Below, piece after piece: positions 1-12,599 of a DNA stretch of 64,000 nucleotides. A model generated the notes under the pieces. It was given only the letters and a program-made list of their open reading frames with translations, had not been told where the DNA came from and made no database searches. Origin of the DNA: Cryptomeria japonica (Eukaryota; Streptophyta; Pinopsida; Cupressales; Cupressaceae); contig NC_081405.1 of NCBI RefSeq assembly GCF_030272615.1, positions 160,352,317-160,416,316 of the forward strand, given 5' to 3'. Within the stretch, counting starts at the first letter, position 1, and each line of letters begins with the position of its first letter. The position numbers and the translations under genes are program-made.

Positions 1-746
1 AGATGATTTATTAATTGGATATTGTTGTAAATGTACTGAGCCGATATGATGCATCACATCTTGACTAATTTGTAATTGAGTTTGTTGTAATATTCTTAGT
101 TAGCCAACCTACACATTTGGTCTTAGGTTTTGGTATATACGCAAGATCTCATTTGTGAGATGATGTAATAGGTAGAAGGAAGATAATGGTATATGGTATA
201 TGGTTTTGTAATGTGGTATGTGCGAATATTGAAGACCATATGAGCAGACCATAGAGAAGGTTCAAGGAAGGTTTGAAGGTGATTATCAGAGCTTAACCTG
301 TACTGAATCCAGCATTGGAGATGCGACTTTGAGCAGTACATTATCATTGGATTTAACCATCCAATTGTAGTCAGTGTGACTCCTATTTTGTGATTGAGCA
401 GTGAGCTCTAGGCAATTGGCCTTTCTGCATGTGCAAACCCCATTTTTACACACATACTATCTGCAATAGTATCATCTGATTGTGGGTAAGGTTTCCCACC
501 ATGGTTTTTCCCCTTACAAGGTTTCCATGTACAAATCTTTGTGTTAAGTGTTGTGGATGTTGTTTCTCTTTCTGTTTTATGCATTGAGTTTCACCGGTAT
601 TAGTATTAACTACTAATCTGTCAACCAACATTAAGTTTGGTTTACTGGTATTAAGTATCAAGTTTGATTAAGTTATATTTGGGTTGAAATTAATTGACAA
701 CTGATTCACACCCCGCTCTCAGTTTCCTCCCAGGTCCTAACAACGT
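1..746 (+). mobile_element. Possible 3' part of a Copia-type LTR
   Basis: The stretch ends with a run (about 693-722) reading CTGATTCAC, a C-rich block and CTCTCAGT. The same motif lies shortly before the LTR end of the Copia element further right (about 51,220). No long ORF is present. The left end is outside the window and no primer site follows, so this could be a solo LTR or a decayed fragment. The assignment rests on that one shared motif. Confidence 0.3.
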
Positions 747-2301
747 ATAAGAAATGAATTTTACATACATATAGAAAACTTAAAAAATATCATAAAAATA
801 AAAAGAAAAAGAAAAATAATTTAAAATAATCCTATAATAATAAAAAATAGATGAAAAGTTTAGTGTTTTATGAAGAAGATAACTATAAATGAAATTTGGT
901 TTGGAGGATTACCTCCCTTTTACACCCTCAATGAGTATACCTATTAAGCTCCAATGCAATTCTCTTACAAAAGGGTATGCCTTTGGAGCTTACCTTATTT
1001 TTCGTACAAAGATCTATTATACAAATAATTTTACAAAAAAGGTAGGTTTGAGTGGGTTTTGGACAATTTATAAGAGTGAATTGAGAAAGGGGATAAACAA
1101 TTATGCATGGAGGTAGCAACTATGAGCAATTGGTCACTTGAATTTGGCTAGCTAAGTTTAGAATTTTTTTAAATAAACACAAACCTTAAATCTCTTGTGA
1201 ACAATCATGGCTCGATGGAGGGGAAACAAAATATCCCATGAAGAGGGGAAAGGGCTTAAAAAATTGTAGTCTTTTGTTCATGTCTCGCATGTAGACTCCT
1301 TGGCAATGCCATAGATGGCGTAGAAATGACCATTCACAACAACAAAACTGTTTTGCCCATCTAACATGATACGTTGCTCTACCATTGTGTTTTTGGTAAC
1401 ATAGAGATTGAAAGTTTTTTTTCCTTTCTACAAAGTGTACAATCACTTTGTGACTCTATTGCTTTGTCTCTCTTATACGACATGCGTGTTTTCTTGAGAC
1501 ACATCATAGAGGCCTCACTTGGTTCAAGTTAGGCTACAAATTTTCAGGTTACTAATAAAAAAGTTAGCAATAATGTGAAACCTAATCTAGCAAATTAATT
1601 TTTTCCCTGTTATCTTTATGTTCAATGATATCTTGATTAAATTTGAGTTTACAAGAATGTAAAACAAGCTATTAACTCAGAATGGTTATTACCATTTACA
1701 CTTCGATGTTAAACACAAATCAGATTCATAATGATATGAAATAGCATTTAAAACCTTTTCTATTTATATTAAATCTAAAATATCTTGAATATGTTGTAAT
1801 AACAAAAACAATGTACAACTTTTTTTATATTATGTTTGATCTTTTAATCAATTCCTTCTTAGTTATAAAGAATCACATTTTCTTTTAATCATTAGAAATG
1901 GTGTGAATTTGTTTCATTAAATTTCATTGTTTAGTCTCAGCAGTTTAATGGAATGCCATCGAAGGCCATTGATAAATATAGAAATCATATTGGCTTCACG
2001 TCTAAAAGCCCCATTTTCAATACTCTTTACCTATTTCTTCGCATCAAAGATGTGATCCAAAGGCTGGCCAAATTCATTGGACCTTAGCAACGTTTTTAAG
2101 AGTTTATTTAAGTCTGTTAGAGACTACTGATTTGGCAGCAAAAGCTATTCGAAGATGTGGTTTGAGACTGAATCTCACCCAATCACCAAACCACACCTCA
2201 TGTGTAGATCATACGTTGTTTTCTACAAGACATGTCGATAACTATTCAATTAAAAATATCAGATTTTATAATTCATAATTTTTTTATTTTATTGTGTAGG
2301 T
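747..2301. other. AT-rich intergenic DNA, no gene seen
   Basis: There are only short ORFs (under about 90 codons), none with recognisable domains, and many poly(A)/poly(T) tracts. I see no RNA gene or clear repeat. Confidence 0.5.
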
Positions 2302-2694
2302 TTTGTTTTGCATCAATATTTCAGGTCATATTATGTCATCCATCATCAAGATAATAATGAGTTGTATGAAAAAAATGTGTAACTACGTATTAAATTAAGT
2401 TAAAAAGATAGAGGATGGAAGGAGGTAGGAAAGTGGGGAGGAGGTTGCATGAGATTCAAATAATGTATTTAAAAAACTAAGACAATATATACCTTAGCTT
2501 CAATAGTTTTTTTAAATATACTATTTAATTCCTATGCAACCTCCTCCCACTTCGCCCTGCTTTGCCCTTACCATCTTTCTCCTCTTCTCCTTTTAACTTA
2601 ATTGGTCTTGATGAAAGCATTCTTCTCTTATAGCTCTCTATCATACTAATGATGGATTACTAAGTGTGATATGAAATGTTGATGCAAAACAAAT
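2302..2694. mobile_element. Foldback / MITE-like element (393-bp imperfect hairpin)
   Basis: The left arm (2302-2481) and right arm (2506-2694) are inverted copies. The outer pairs are TTTGTTTTGCATCAA on the left and TTGATGCAAAACAAA on the right. The middle pairs are AATTAAGTTAAAA (2393-2405) with TTTTAACTTAATT (2591-2603). The inner pairs are GGAGGAGGTTGCAT (about 2437-2450) with its complement near 2540, then an A/T-rich block ending AAAAAACTA against TAGTTTTTTT. The loop is about 24 nt. It has no coding capacity. A non-autonomous DNA transposon is the simplest reading; a hairpin small-RNA precursor is the alternative. I could not fix a target-site duplication. Confidence 0.6.
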
Positions 2695-2760
2695 CTCATA
2701 GTGGTAGTAGAGAATATAATTGTAATGTATATTTTTCAATGTTAGTATATTAAACATTAA

Positions 2761-2767
2761 TTTTTTT

Positions 2768-2806
<39 letters not shown>

Positions 2807-2810
2807 TATG
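2761..2810. repeat. T tract followed by (AT)n microsatellite
   Basis: A run of T is followed by about 19 alternating AT units with one interruption (ATACATATATATG). It lies just outside the foldback element. Confidence 0.9.
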
Positions 2811-2811
2811 T

Positions 2812-5800
2812 TACAGGTTGTGATTGACTTATAAATAATTAAAACAAACTCTTAAAATCTGTAAGATTGAGATTCTCTTTGATTTGCTCTATATGAATAT
2901 TATTCAAAAGGTGAATTTTATTATTAAAGGTGAGGAAGAAGATGAAGTGGTTTGAGTGTAGTCCATTTGTTCAAAATTTTGCATGATTTTGCTTTCAAAT
3001 ATATGTTTTTCAATACATCATGATAACAATGTCCTTGGTTCAGTTATTAAAACTCATTTATTTATGTGTTGAGGTATGCCAAATTTGAAATAGAAATTAA
3101 ACTTACATACAAACAAATTGTGAAATATGATATGAGTTCAATCTCATTTTTGAACTTACATCATCCTATAATTTTTCTTATTTATTCATTCCTATAACAA
3201 TCATTTCACCTTCTTAAAACATTTCCTTATATACCTACAAAAAATATAAGAACGACTAAGCATTTTTCTAGCAAAATTATTCAAAACATATTCATATACA
3301 TTGAACCTACTTAAATCATAATCCACCATATAGATATTGCAACTATGCATTATCATACCCTTCAATATCCTCTTGACCTGATCCCATTGCTCTTAAATAT
3401 TTTAGCCTATAAAATCTAGCCGGAACTAATAAATCTATTCAACTTTTTGTTAATTTAAAAAATTATTACAGCATTGAAAAAGGTTAAAAGACAGACAACC
3501 CCAATATTTAAACAGAATCAAATCTAGACGCTAAGAGAAAAACATCCAATCTTATCTTCTTTATTAAGAAATTTCCCCGTTCCTATCAATTTTATTTTAA
3601 AACAATGCTGGCAAATGGGAAACGAACACAGGATGACAGGCGATGTTTCCGACGTAAGGAAACCCTGCAGTTACGAAATACCTAAAATAAGTCGAAATCT
3701 GAATATTAAGTCGATAACCTCTAATGGACAAAGGCATTTCTGGTCTGGATCAATTATTCCACGATGCATATTGATACAAAAAGAACACTCCAACAGATCC
3801 CATTTAAATTTTATTATAATTCAGTCGAACAAACTTAAAAAATGCTTTAAAGGTTTCAAGAATTTGTTCAACAGATAAGTCACCTCTTTGATGCGTAGAA
3901 ATTGTTAATAGGAAACGAGTTTATTGAAAATAGGGCATTAACATATGAGGATTACAAAATCTGAAGTTAATACGATGTTTCCATTTATCATTTTTCTTAA
4001 TTAATTCAATAAGACATATTTATATCATTTTTTAAGATTAAAAAAATATATTATTTTTTATAAATAAGAAGAAATCGATTAAAGGTCAAAATATAATTTG
4101 AAAAAATATTGTAAGACTTAAAATTTTGTTAAGATTTTTACTTTCCAATTCTTCATTGTGATGGTTTGAATTGTTTTCATATTATTACATTATATCTAAG
4201 GTTTTTTAAACTTTAATATAAATAGAAAAGGCTTTGCAAGTTTGTTCACATCATTGTAAATCCATGTGACAATTTGGATTTTTAATATCAGAGTGTAAAT
4301 AGAAAGGACCATTTTGAGTTAATATATAATAGGCTAATTTATTAATAGATGTTTTGTAGCTTTGTTTTACACTCTTGTAAACTCAAATTTAATCAAGGTA
4401 TCAATTAGTGCAAAGCTAATAAGGACAAATTGATTTTTTAAGACCATGGTTTCATTTTTACTATTAATACTATAAATGTCTTAGCTTGGCCAAAGTGAGG
4501 TGAGGTCACAATTAAGAGACCATATCATTAACACATTACATTATCATGAATTGTCCAAACTCACAAGCATAATAGCTTAGTTAGAGCACACAACTCGTAA
4601 GCACATTGACCCAACAAGTGTTTGGAATGCAAAATCATCAACATGAATGCCAATAGCTTCAATGCAAAGTTTCAAACCCATTACAACAGTGAACAACAAG
4701 GGTAGTTGATGCATTTGATCACTATGGCCCAATGAGGGTTTTAAATTCGGTGGCTATAATAATAATAATGCACTACTCTATAAATGAGAATTAGGGTTTC
4801 ATATTATTCTAAAGGCAAAAGGGTAAATTCTAAGTTTTTAGCTAATTTCGGGTAAATACTTAAACTAGAAATTTATAAACTCAAAAATAATTTTGGTTAT
4901 ATTATTATGACTAAAGAGAATTTCCACCCTAAAAGCATGTCAAATCTAGGTATATTTGTGTGGGAAATAAGGATGGTCTTTAAGTAAAACTATGTGTCAA
5001 GATAAAATAGCTAGTCTAAAAGGCCTAAAGAAAACACGAATCTATTCAAATCTTCTTGCATTTTGAGACAATAAAAAGAGGTGCTTGAAGGATTCCATCT
5101 ATCAAAAAAAAATGAACAATGAGGATTGTAAATACACACATGAGGGAAACGACCACCCAAAGGAAGGCCTTGATAAAGAATTCATCAAAGTGATCCAACT
5201 TAGTTTCCAAAACTATTGACCAAATGCATTGGAATTCCAAATCCTAATAGAAGAGAAAAGTTTCCACTAACAATTTAGTTGACCTACCATAAGTAGAAGG
5301 GGACCTTTGCATGGCTTATAACTTTCAAAGAATGTATCCAAGTATCATTTTCAGTCCTCCTACTAAAGTTTAAGAGACTTAACCCTAACTTATGAAAGAT
5401 TTGGTAAGGTATAGAATTAAGCACAAATTGAAAGGCCTCTTGGTCTTGGTTAGTAAGCTTGAATTTCAATTTAAATTCAAACCAAGTATGAAAATTCTTG
5501 ATGGCCATATTGATGAAATCTAGCAACACATGAAAGGCATAGATCCATGTCACTTTACTTAGTAGTTGGTCTTAGAATGGTCCGGTGACCACGAAATAGG
5601 TTGCTGATTGAGACAAAGACCATTACAAAGTCATTTGCCACCCAATGAAGCCAAAGAATTAACAATATCTTAGGCTTTTCATATGTATACTTTTGATAAC
5701 AAAAATGCTCTGAAGTTTGATTTTAAGAAGAGCACCAAACCCCAGGCTTCAAAGTCAAATGACTTGAAGACATACCAAAATTGATGCAACAGTTGACAAG

Positions 5801-5964
5801 AATTATCTAATCTTTTACCCTCTAATGTTTGAATAATCCATTTAACAATTAAGAATTTTTTTTATCTATAGATGGAGAAAAACCATGACCTTTTCAACAA
5901 CGAGATAGATAGTAGAAATTCCAAGCCACACAATGAAACCATGAAAAATGTCCAGAGTCCGCGA
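2812..5964. other. AT-rich intergenic DNA, no gene seen
   Basis: Only small ORFs are found (87 codons at 3615 plus, 89 codons at 5284-5553 minus), without recognised domains. The region is AT-rich throughout, with no convincing RNA gene or boundary signals. Confidence 0.5.
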
Positions 5965-6690
5965 GTCCTAATTATTTCATTCTTCTTGCAGAATAATTAG
6001 GCACTAAACAAACTTCCTTGTTGCACAAATCAATTTCAGGAAAATTTTATATATCAAAATTTTTGAAGTGTACATGCATATGTAGGGAAAGGAATGTCTG
6101 AAATTTGGCTTTTTATCTCTTTTATGAGAGACTTCATAGCAACAAACTTTTTGTGAGCTCAGAGCATGCTAAGAGCCAATTTTTTGTCTGTTTATTTGAC
6201 AAGCAAAGCTCTGTAACATCCCAGATATATAAACAATACAAGGGAGATATACTCTCAATAGTATAAGAACTTATTTTAAAACTTGAAATTAAATTTGGAG
6301 TTTATCTATGTTCATGGGCTATGCTCGTCACAACAAATCTAGGAACTTTAGTAGCACAAAAAACCTCCAAATTGTATTACTCTTAGTTATTTCATTCTTC
6401 TTGCAGAATAATTTGGACACTAAACAAACCTCCTTGTTTCTCAAATCAACTTCAGAAAAATATCAAATGTTTTGATTTGAGATATACAATTTACATCCAT
6501 ATGCAGGGCAACAAACTTCATAAATTTGGCTTATTTTCTATCTTTTATGAGATACTTCACAACAACAAACTTTTTGAGAACTCAAAGCATGCTAAGAGTC
6601 AAGTTTTTGTCCAAAGCTCTGTAAAACTCTGTTATATAAACCATACAAGGGAAATATGCTCTCACTACTATAGCAACTTACATTTCAAAG
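5965..6690. repeat. Tandem duplication of a TATA-containing block (about 420-bp period)
   Basis: Copy 1 (about 5965-6275) and copy 2 (about 6384-6690) share long matched stretches, for example ATTTCATTCTTCTTGCAGAA, GCATGCTAAGAG and ACAAACTTTTTG. Each copy ends with TATATAAAC (6227-6235 and 6633-6641) followed by ATACAAGG and a CTCTCA-type motif. The spacer differs and the copies have diverged by substitutions and small indels. The layout suggests a duplicated promoter-like segment. No established gene lies downstream. Confidence 0.6.
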
Positions 6691-6727
6691 TATTATTTCT
6701 TGGAGACACATACAATATAAGCAATAT

Positions 6728-6958
6728 ATGTCATCAACTCTTCAATTGAATCTTGAAATGCTTTCCCATGAAGAAGAAAGTCCCTTCTTTCCTTTACTGG
6801 GAAAAGGATTAGTTGGGTGTGGATTGTACCAGTGGAAATTGAACCACTTGCCAAAATTGGTGATTTGCAAACTCAACATGTGCAGATTTGTAAGTATTGA
6901 GGAAATAAGCCAAGCAAATGTCACCTTTCACAACCCAATTCATAGTTTGGTCTTCTAA
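6728..6958 (+). CDS. Hypothetical short ORF (76 codons) downstream of the duplicated TATA block
   Basis: The ATG lies about 90 bases after the second TATATAAAC motif, a reasonable promoter-to-start distance. The predicted peptide starts MSSTLQLNLEML and has no recognisable family. A GTAAGT donor-like site lies inside it (about 6891), so it might be only a first exon. A minus-strand Copia LTR begins about 180 bases downstream and could have truncated any gene here. It may equally be chance. Confidence 0.2.
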   Translation: MSSTLQLNLEMLSHEEESPFFPLLGKGLVGCGLYQWKLNHLPKLVICKLNMCRFVSIEEISQANVTFHNPIHSLVF

Positions 6959-7135
6959 ATCTCTTTTGAGCCTCTACGTTATGGGGTGTCCATACTCATC
7001 TCCTGCAAATACCACGCCTCCTTGAGCCATGAAAGATCTACAAGCTTTAGAATACCTATCGCTGGACCAAATCTTCGTGTTGAAAAGTGAAAATCTTTGA
7101 GGCTTGTAATTAGACACCGCCTTTCCGGTAGTGCT

Positions 7136-7415
7136 TGTTGATTTGAAACATGAAGAGAAAATAATAATAAAACAACACAAAACAACAAAAACTAAAAACT
7201 AAGATAAAAAACAAAGAGAAGAGACAAGATATTTATAGTGGTTCACCATAAAGGCTACATCCACTCTCAAGTAGGGAATTCTCTCTCTATTAATCAATCT
7301 ACAATACACCAGTACATAAACTACACACGTCTATTTATACATTTATATTTAGCTAAAAGATGAAGAGATGTGAATGCAATAGGTCATGTGACTGTTGGGC
7401 TTCACATTCCCAACA
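7136..7415 (-). mobile_element. Copia-type 3' LTR (minus strand), 280 bp
   Basis: Read on the minus strand, a purine tract (AAAGGGGAGAT) is followed by TGTTGGGAATG at 7415. The segment ends CAAATCAACA at 7136, giving TGTTG...CAACA ends typical of Copia LTRs. A TATA-like motif (TATAAATA) lies inside. The adjacent internal side (7416 onward) shows no recognisable pol, and the partner LTR is absent, so this is a truncated remnant. Confidence 0.5.
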
Positions 7416-8367
7416 ATCTCCCCTTTGAAGTCCAACTGGCACAACCATGCATTGTGAATCCCCTGTGTTCACATTACAACTAGTCTCATCAAAGATTTGA
7501 GCATCACCAAGATTTGTTCACAGACACTTCTAATTAATTTTCTCCATGTCAAATCAGAGTTAAAAATATCTTCTCTTACTACTTTACCGATTAATCCATA
7601 CTTAGACAAACCACATCAAATAGGTGCAAAATTCACTCCCACATCACACGCTCCTGCTCTTGTTCTACCCCTCAACATAAAATATAAAGACATGCCATCT
7701 TTCTCAAACACTATGATCGATGAGGTTGGCTCAACAATACCAACAAAAAGTTTCGAAATAATCATCATATTCCTTAGAATACATGTGGTCATCATGCCAC
7801 CGACAGTTTCTGGTACCAAGCTGCCAAACTTGGTTACATCCAAAATCGTTGAAAATTCCCCAACTGTTAGGTGTGCCAGGGCCCAAAAGTATGATTTGCT
7901 ATCAGATTTCTCATTCCTATCATAGGAATCATTGCAATCATATTATAACAGCTTTACAGGCTCCAACTTTTCCTCAACCTTAGACTGCTCAACATTCACA
8001 TGGACCACATTCAGAGTACAAGGATACAAGATAGAGATTGAAAGATTTACATGGCAAATCGTTGGTCTAGCGGGATATAGGGTGTCACAGAGTCCATCCA
8101 CCATGGCAGTTGTTGAATCCCGAGTCGTCCTTCCTTGAACAAATCCACAACATTCATTTTCATCCAATCACGTGACAACAAGCTATGTGGGTATTCCCTA
8201 GTTCGGACCAACACCTCCAGTGATTCGTATTCACCCGCTAGTTCATCCGAAAACTCGCAACGCTTTCCAAGATAAATTTTCACAGAGGCATTCTTTAGAA
8301 GCTCCTTACCTCGGGTAGATACAGAGAAGCTACCAATAGTGATATCATGCTTAGAAGAATTAGATTT
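7416..8367. other. Unassigned stretch between two LTR remnants
   Basis: Minus-strand ORFs of 75 codons (7616-7843) and 78 codons (8047-8283) and a plus-strand ORF of 142 codons (7497-7925) overlap one another. None shows a known domain. It could be the decayed interior of the Copia remnant on its left. Confidence 0.35.
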
Positions 8368-9935
8368 TGATGGGGAGGGGTTCTCAAAGAGAGTCCCACC
8401 TTGCTCAATAGGAAGTTAAGTGATATGTTAGTGGGCTCCTTTCACTCTACACTGGTCATTTAACAAACCAAAACACTCAAAATCTCAAGGAGTGCTCCCT
8501 ATCAAATTGTGCTGAATAGTTGCTCAAGCATGGTTGAGATTCACCAGGGTAAATCCAACCTCAAAGCTATGTAATCCTCTAACATATACTTTCAGGGGTT
8601 GTATTAGGTGTTCTAAAGGTATTTCCATGCCAAACTAGTTTTACAATTGGCTTTCCTTCATTTCTTCATCGTTCCCTCTTTCTCCTATTTTCTAGGCCTA
8701 GTAGCCCTAGAGCCCCAATTATCCCTACCTTACCAGTTTTTGGAGAATTGTTCAAAAATCACTCAAAGAATCTGCCAAACTATTTTGTGATTTGAGTACC
8801 CTTTTGGATGAAATTTTGAATCCATTAGGTGAGATGGTCAGGTTTGTCCGTATTGGTACAAAACCCAAAAATGACATTTATAGAGGCTTCTGGGACTTTG
8901 TTGTCTTCTCCAAAGGGTTTGTTGTCTTCTCTTCTCTATCACACCTCTAAAATTTCACATAGGCTCTGCCACTCATTACTTTCTCATTCCAAACATTTGG
9001 CATCTTCATAACTGATCATCCCTGCAAGCATATGCAACATTTCAATCATTTTCCTAACCGGGCTATGACTGAGCTCGCCTAGGAAATGATGAAAAATTTA
9101 CTTTCAAATACTTCCAGGCCAAAAAAAACTTATTTACACTATACAAGGGTTCCATGGCTCGATTCCCAAGGGTTATTGAGCAAAAATCAAGGGATTTCAA
9201 GCTGGAACCATAATTGGGCTCTTAAACCCTTGGTCATGCCGAGAGCAATATAAAACCAATAACACACTTCAAACCTGCACTACCAACAATAAAAAACACC
9301 TTCTGAGAACTACAATTTTATACACAAAGAAATCTTGAAATAACAGTAGGACAATCAATCCATTATGTACGGACTGCTGCTCCAAAAATTAAGAAAATGC
9401 GAAGTAAAATCTGGAAAAGTCTTCACAATGTATTCCAACTTGCTCAAGGATTTTGCCAACCCGTTTACAATCCTTCTCAAAGAATTTTATATGATATATG
9501 GATCCTAACCAACAACCCATCGACTGCCTAACCACCGATGTGCTAAAAAACTCAAAAAAATGCTCAAAAGTTGCAAAATGTTGTCGAGCAACAATGACAA
9601 CTTTTGCCAAAATGTACATTTTTACATTTTATGCATTACCACTCATCCTAAACCTCCTAGGATGACTACATGACATTAAAATGACATTCCTAAATGCCTA
9701 ATGATACTTTCCAAGACATTTGACATCAAAATACAAATTTATGCCATTTTAGGCTTACAAGAGCTCATAAGCCAAATTTGAGCAAACAACCAACTTAGTT
9801 GAAAATCATCCTTAAATGCATATCCAACACACATGTGGACCTTTTAGTGGTCCATTATTCACAAAAATTATCCAAAATTAGAACTATCACACCAAAATCT
9901 AGAAAATGCACTAAAAAATAGGTGCTCCTGTACCA
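8368..9935 (-). mobile_element. Gypsy 3' LTR (minus strand), 1,568 bp
   Basis: On the minus strand a polypurine tract (GGGGGAGTA) is followed at 9935 by TGGTACAGGAGCACC. That closely matches the LTR start of the intact Gypsy at 37,585 and 43,916 (TGGTG.AG.AGCACCC after GGGGGAGTA). The other end reads CCCCTCCCCATCA at 8368, like CCCCATCCCATCA in that Gypsy. The length (1,568) fits the relative (1,588 and 1,598). An inner motif around 9540-9610 resembles the relative's repeated AAAGTTG block. The coding remnant is immediately upstream on the same strand. Confidence 0.78.
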
Positions 9936-10023
9936 TACTCCCCCAATGAGAAAGAAGTCAAGTGACTCCTTGAGGAAACAAAGAAAGGGGAATTCCAAGC
10001 TTAGAAAAGTCCATTTCAAGTAC

Positions 10024-10500
10024 TCAAGTAGCCTCAGATGCTATAAGTTGCTTCCATTTGATCAAGTGCTCCGTATAGGTGGTATGCCTTGTCTTCTTGA
10101 GAACTCTAGAATCTAACACTTTTTCGGCTTGTGGCATGGCTGTAGGTGGTAAGGGTAGGTTTGAAAGTTCTTGAGAGACCTCTGAGACTCTTCTACATTC
10201 CTCTGGAAGTGTGCCCTTATACTGCACCAAATCTGCAACATTGAAGATGGGAGATAAAGCCATATCTTCGGGTAGGTCTAGTTTGTAAGCATTGTTGCCA
10301 TACTTTGCCAAGACCTTACAAGGTCCAGTCTTCCTCATATAAATTTTACTAGGGACACCTTTCTGAAGCCTTTCTTTGTTCAAATGAACCATGACCAAGT
10401 CCCCAACAACAAATTGTATATCCTTTCTTTTCTCATCTACATTTTCTTTGATCCTTTGAATGAGAGACTTCACTTATCTCTTATTCAATGATTTATCTTA
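10024..10500 (-). pseudogene. Gypsy chromovirus pol remnant: integrase C-terminus and chromodomain
   Basis: The minus-strand ORF (149 codons) matches the tail of the Gypsy polyprotein at 43,370-43,840. It has a VGDLVMVHL module, GPCKVLAKYGNNAYKL, SPIFNVADL, and a chromodomain-like segment with TRHTTYTEHLIKW. The frame closes at a TGA exactly where the relative has the W of EATW, and homology continues a few codons beyond. It is truncated upstream near 10,500, so protease, RT, RNase H and the integrase core are gone. The module has one SPIFNVADL copy, whereas the relative at 43,551 has two in tandem. It sits directly before its own 3' LTR. Confidence 0.85.
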
Positions 10501-12441
10501 CCGAGGCTATCATGCATTAACAAGATAGAGGGGCCTTATATCAAATTAAGGAAGGCATGAGAGTGATATATGTATTAGTGTAATTATTATACTTTTTGAA
10601 TATTTATCCTTGGTTACATTCAGACCAAATTACAAGTTACATTCAATATAGGACCACAAGTTACATCACCCTATCTAAAACCTAAAATATCCTTGTGTCG
10701 ATGATGGTCACATGTGACTACCCTATGGCCCCTACTATGCTCTAGACCTTTGTCCCTAATATTGATACTATTGGGTTTTTCTTTGTAAATCATATAGTAA
10801 GTCTAAATTATCCTTTGAAGGATGGGGAGGCCTATGGACACTTTAGTCCCTTCATCAAGGTTACAAACTTATCTCATGCCTCTTGTGTCCTCCCATATAC
10901 CTCCTTTTCCATAAGAGACTTTGCCATTGCAACCCTAAAGTCATTTGGATTGGCCATGTGTAGGAAAACTGAAATTTTGGGCTTTCCAGCCCTAATGAAA
11001 TAATTGACAAGTAACTTGTCTTAAATGTAATCTACAAACTACAAGAACTCCAAAAACTAACTCTCATGTTAAGCCACTATGAAACCTTATTATGTAAATA
11101 GTGAAACTCATCTATGCATCTCTGTCAAAAATATTTTGAAATAGAACACACTTTGAAGCACTCCAAAATGGTATCTAGAGAGGGTTTCCAATGTGAGTTG
11201 GTGTATTTTATCCTCCCAGTACCACAAGGTGGAAGCAAGTCCTCTCAAAAATTGCATTAAAAATTATGCCTTTAGGTTGCTCACATATAGATGCAACCCA
11301 AAGCATAAGTCCAAGCTAAGTAACCAAGACTTATCCTCAACCCCATTTGTGGATCTTAAAAATGTAGAGGATTGGAGATGAAGAAACTCTCGAATATGAT
11401 CCTTTGGCTCATGATATGTGCTTGCTATAGTCTATACCTCTTGTATATATGCATGATGAGGCTAGGTAATGTGTATTGATCAATATTCTATCTCCTCTAT
11501 GTGTATTTCCCAAATTCAAGGTGAACTCCTAATAAGCTCCCAAGATGCAAGTATATTCTCCCCTACTACAAGTGGATCCTCATGTCTTGTAAGATTTGAG
11601 GTCCATACTCGGGCTACTCATCTTGGTGAAAACTCTCAAAGTGATATGACCCTTCCTTCCATTTCTTACACCCTATTTTCTAACTCACACCTCATAACCT
11701 TTACCTCACTTCCTATCATTATTACCTTCCATCTACCTTTCATATCCCCTATCTTAACCTCCTCCACTTTCCTACATCCTATCCTAAACCTTAACCTCAT
11801 ACACACTTACTTTTACTTCACCTACCTAACCCCATTCTATCCTTCACATCCTTTTATCTCCCCCCATTCACTTTTCTACCTTCCAAACCCCTAACATATC
11901 CTAACTTACTCTTTCACCATTACATCCTTCATCACTTACCTCCCTATCTTATCCTAACCCACACCTCATAACCTTATACCTCTCAGCTGTCATTTTATAC
12001 CACCTTCCTAACACTACACTTATGCTCCCTTCCAAAACACCGACAAAAAATAGCACTCGATCACTACACAATGCTCTCACGGTTTTGCAGCAGGGATTTT
12101 TTGTCACAACCATATATACGAGCATTCATAATTAGGATATATTTTACATAATGGCACTCGATCATGCAGGTTTAGGTCATCCCTCTCCTTAATTAGGATA
12201 TATTTTAAATATGGAAAGTAGTGTTAATATGTTTCAGGCTTACTATATTGTTCATTATTTAAAATGCAGTGTTTAATTAATACATGATTGTAGGATTGTT
12301 CAAGGGTTTAGGTCTTGTAAGAAATTCTTCTTTTAAATCAATCATATTATATTACATAAACCTCTCACCATCTCTGCTATTGGCGATTAATCTGATAAAT
12401 CTATAATAAACTTTGAATCTAAATATTTGAATATGTATAAC
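10501..12441. other. Intergenic DNA, partly pyrimidine-rich
   Basis: No recognisable gene. Around 11,640-12,030 the plus strand becomes strongly C/T/A-biased (many CCTAAC and TCACCT words), which produces a spurious 141-codon ORF at 11,469. Short direct repeats of TAATTAGGATATATTTTA occur near 12,131 and 12,192. Confidence 0.5.
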
Positions 12442-12459
12442 AATGAATTGGCTGATTAT
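12442..12459. repeat. Target-site duplication, left copy (LINE)
   Basis: AATGAATTGGCTGATTAT is repeated exactly at 14,257-14,274 right after a poly(A) tract. The first two A's could belong to the tail, leaving at least 16 unambiguous bases. Confidence 0.95.
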
Positions 12460-12599
12460 CGACAATCTCAAGGCAGACATAGAAGAAGTCATTTGTGGTA
12501 AGTCACGAAATGTCAGAAATTTCAAATTTAATGATTGGGACTTGGAAATGGAAAGGAATTGGTCCTTCAAGAATGCTTTATTCCATTATACCAAGAAGA

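Noticed and set aside
6974..7180. Minus-strand peptide ending AGDEYGHP, slightly like a GH13 debranching-enzyme motif
   Set aside because: Too short, no supporting flanking motifs, and it overlaps a Copia LTR.
7497..7925. 142-codon plus-strand ORF
   Set aside because: No domain and it overlaps competing minus-strand ORFs; likely chance.
11469..11894. 141-codon ORF
   Set aside because: Low-complexity pyrimidine-rich sequence gives a Thr/Ser/Leu/Pro/His peptide with no domain.
11870..11950. Telomere-like CCCTAAC words
   Set aside because: Isolated words in a C/T/A-rich stretch, not a tandem array of the plant telomere unit.
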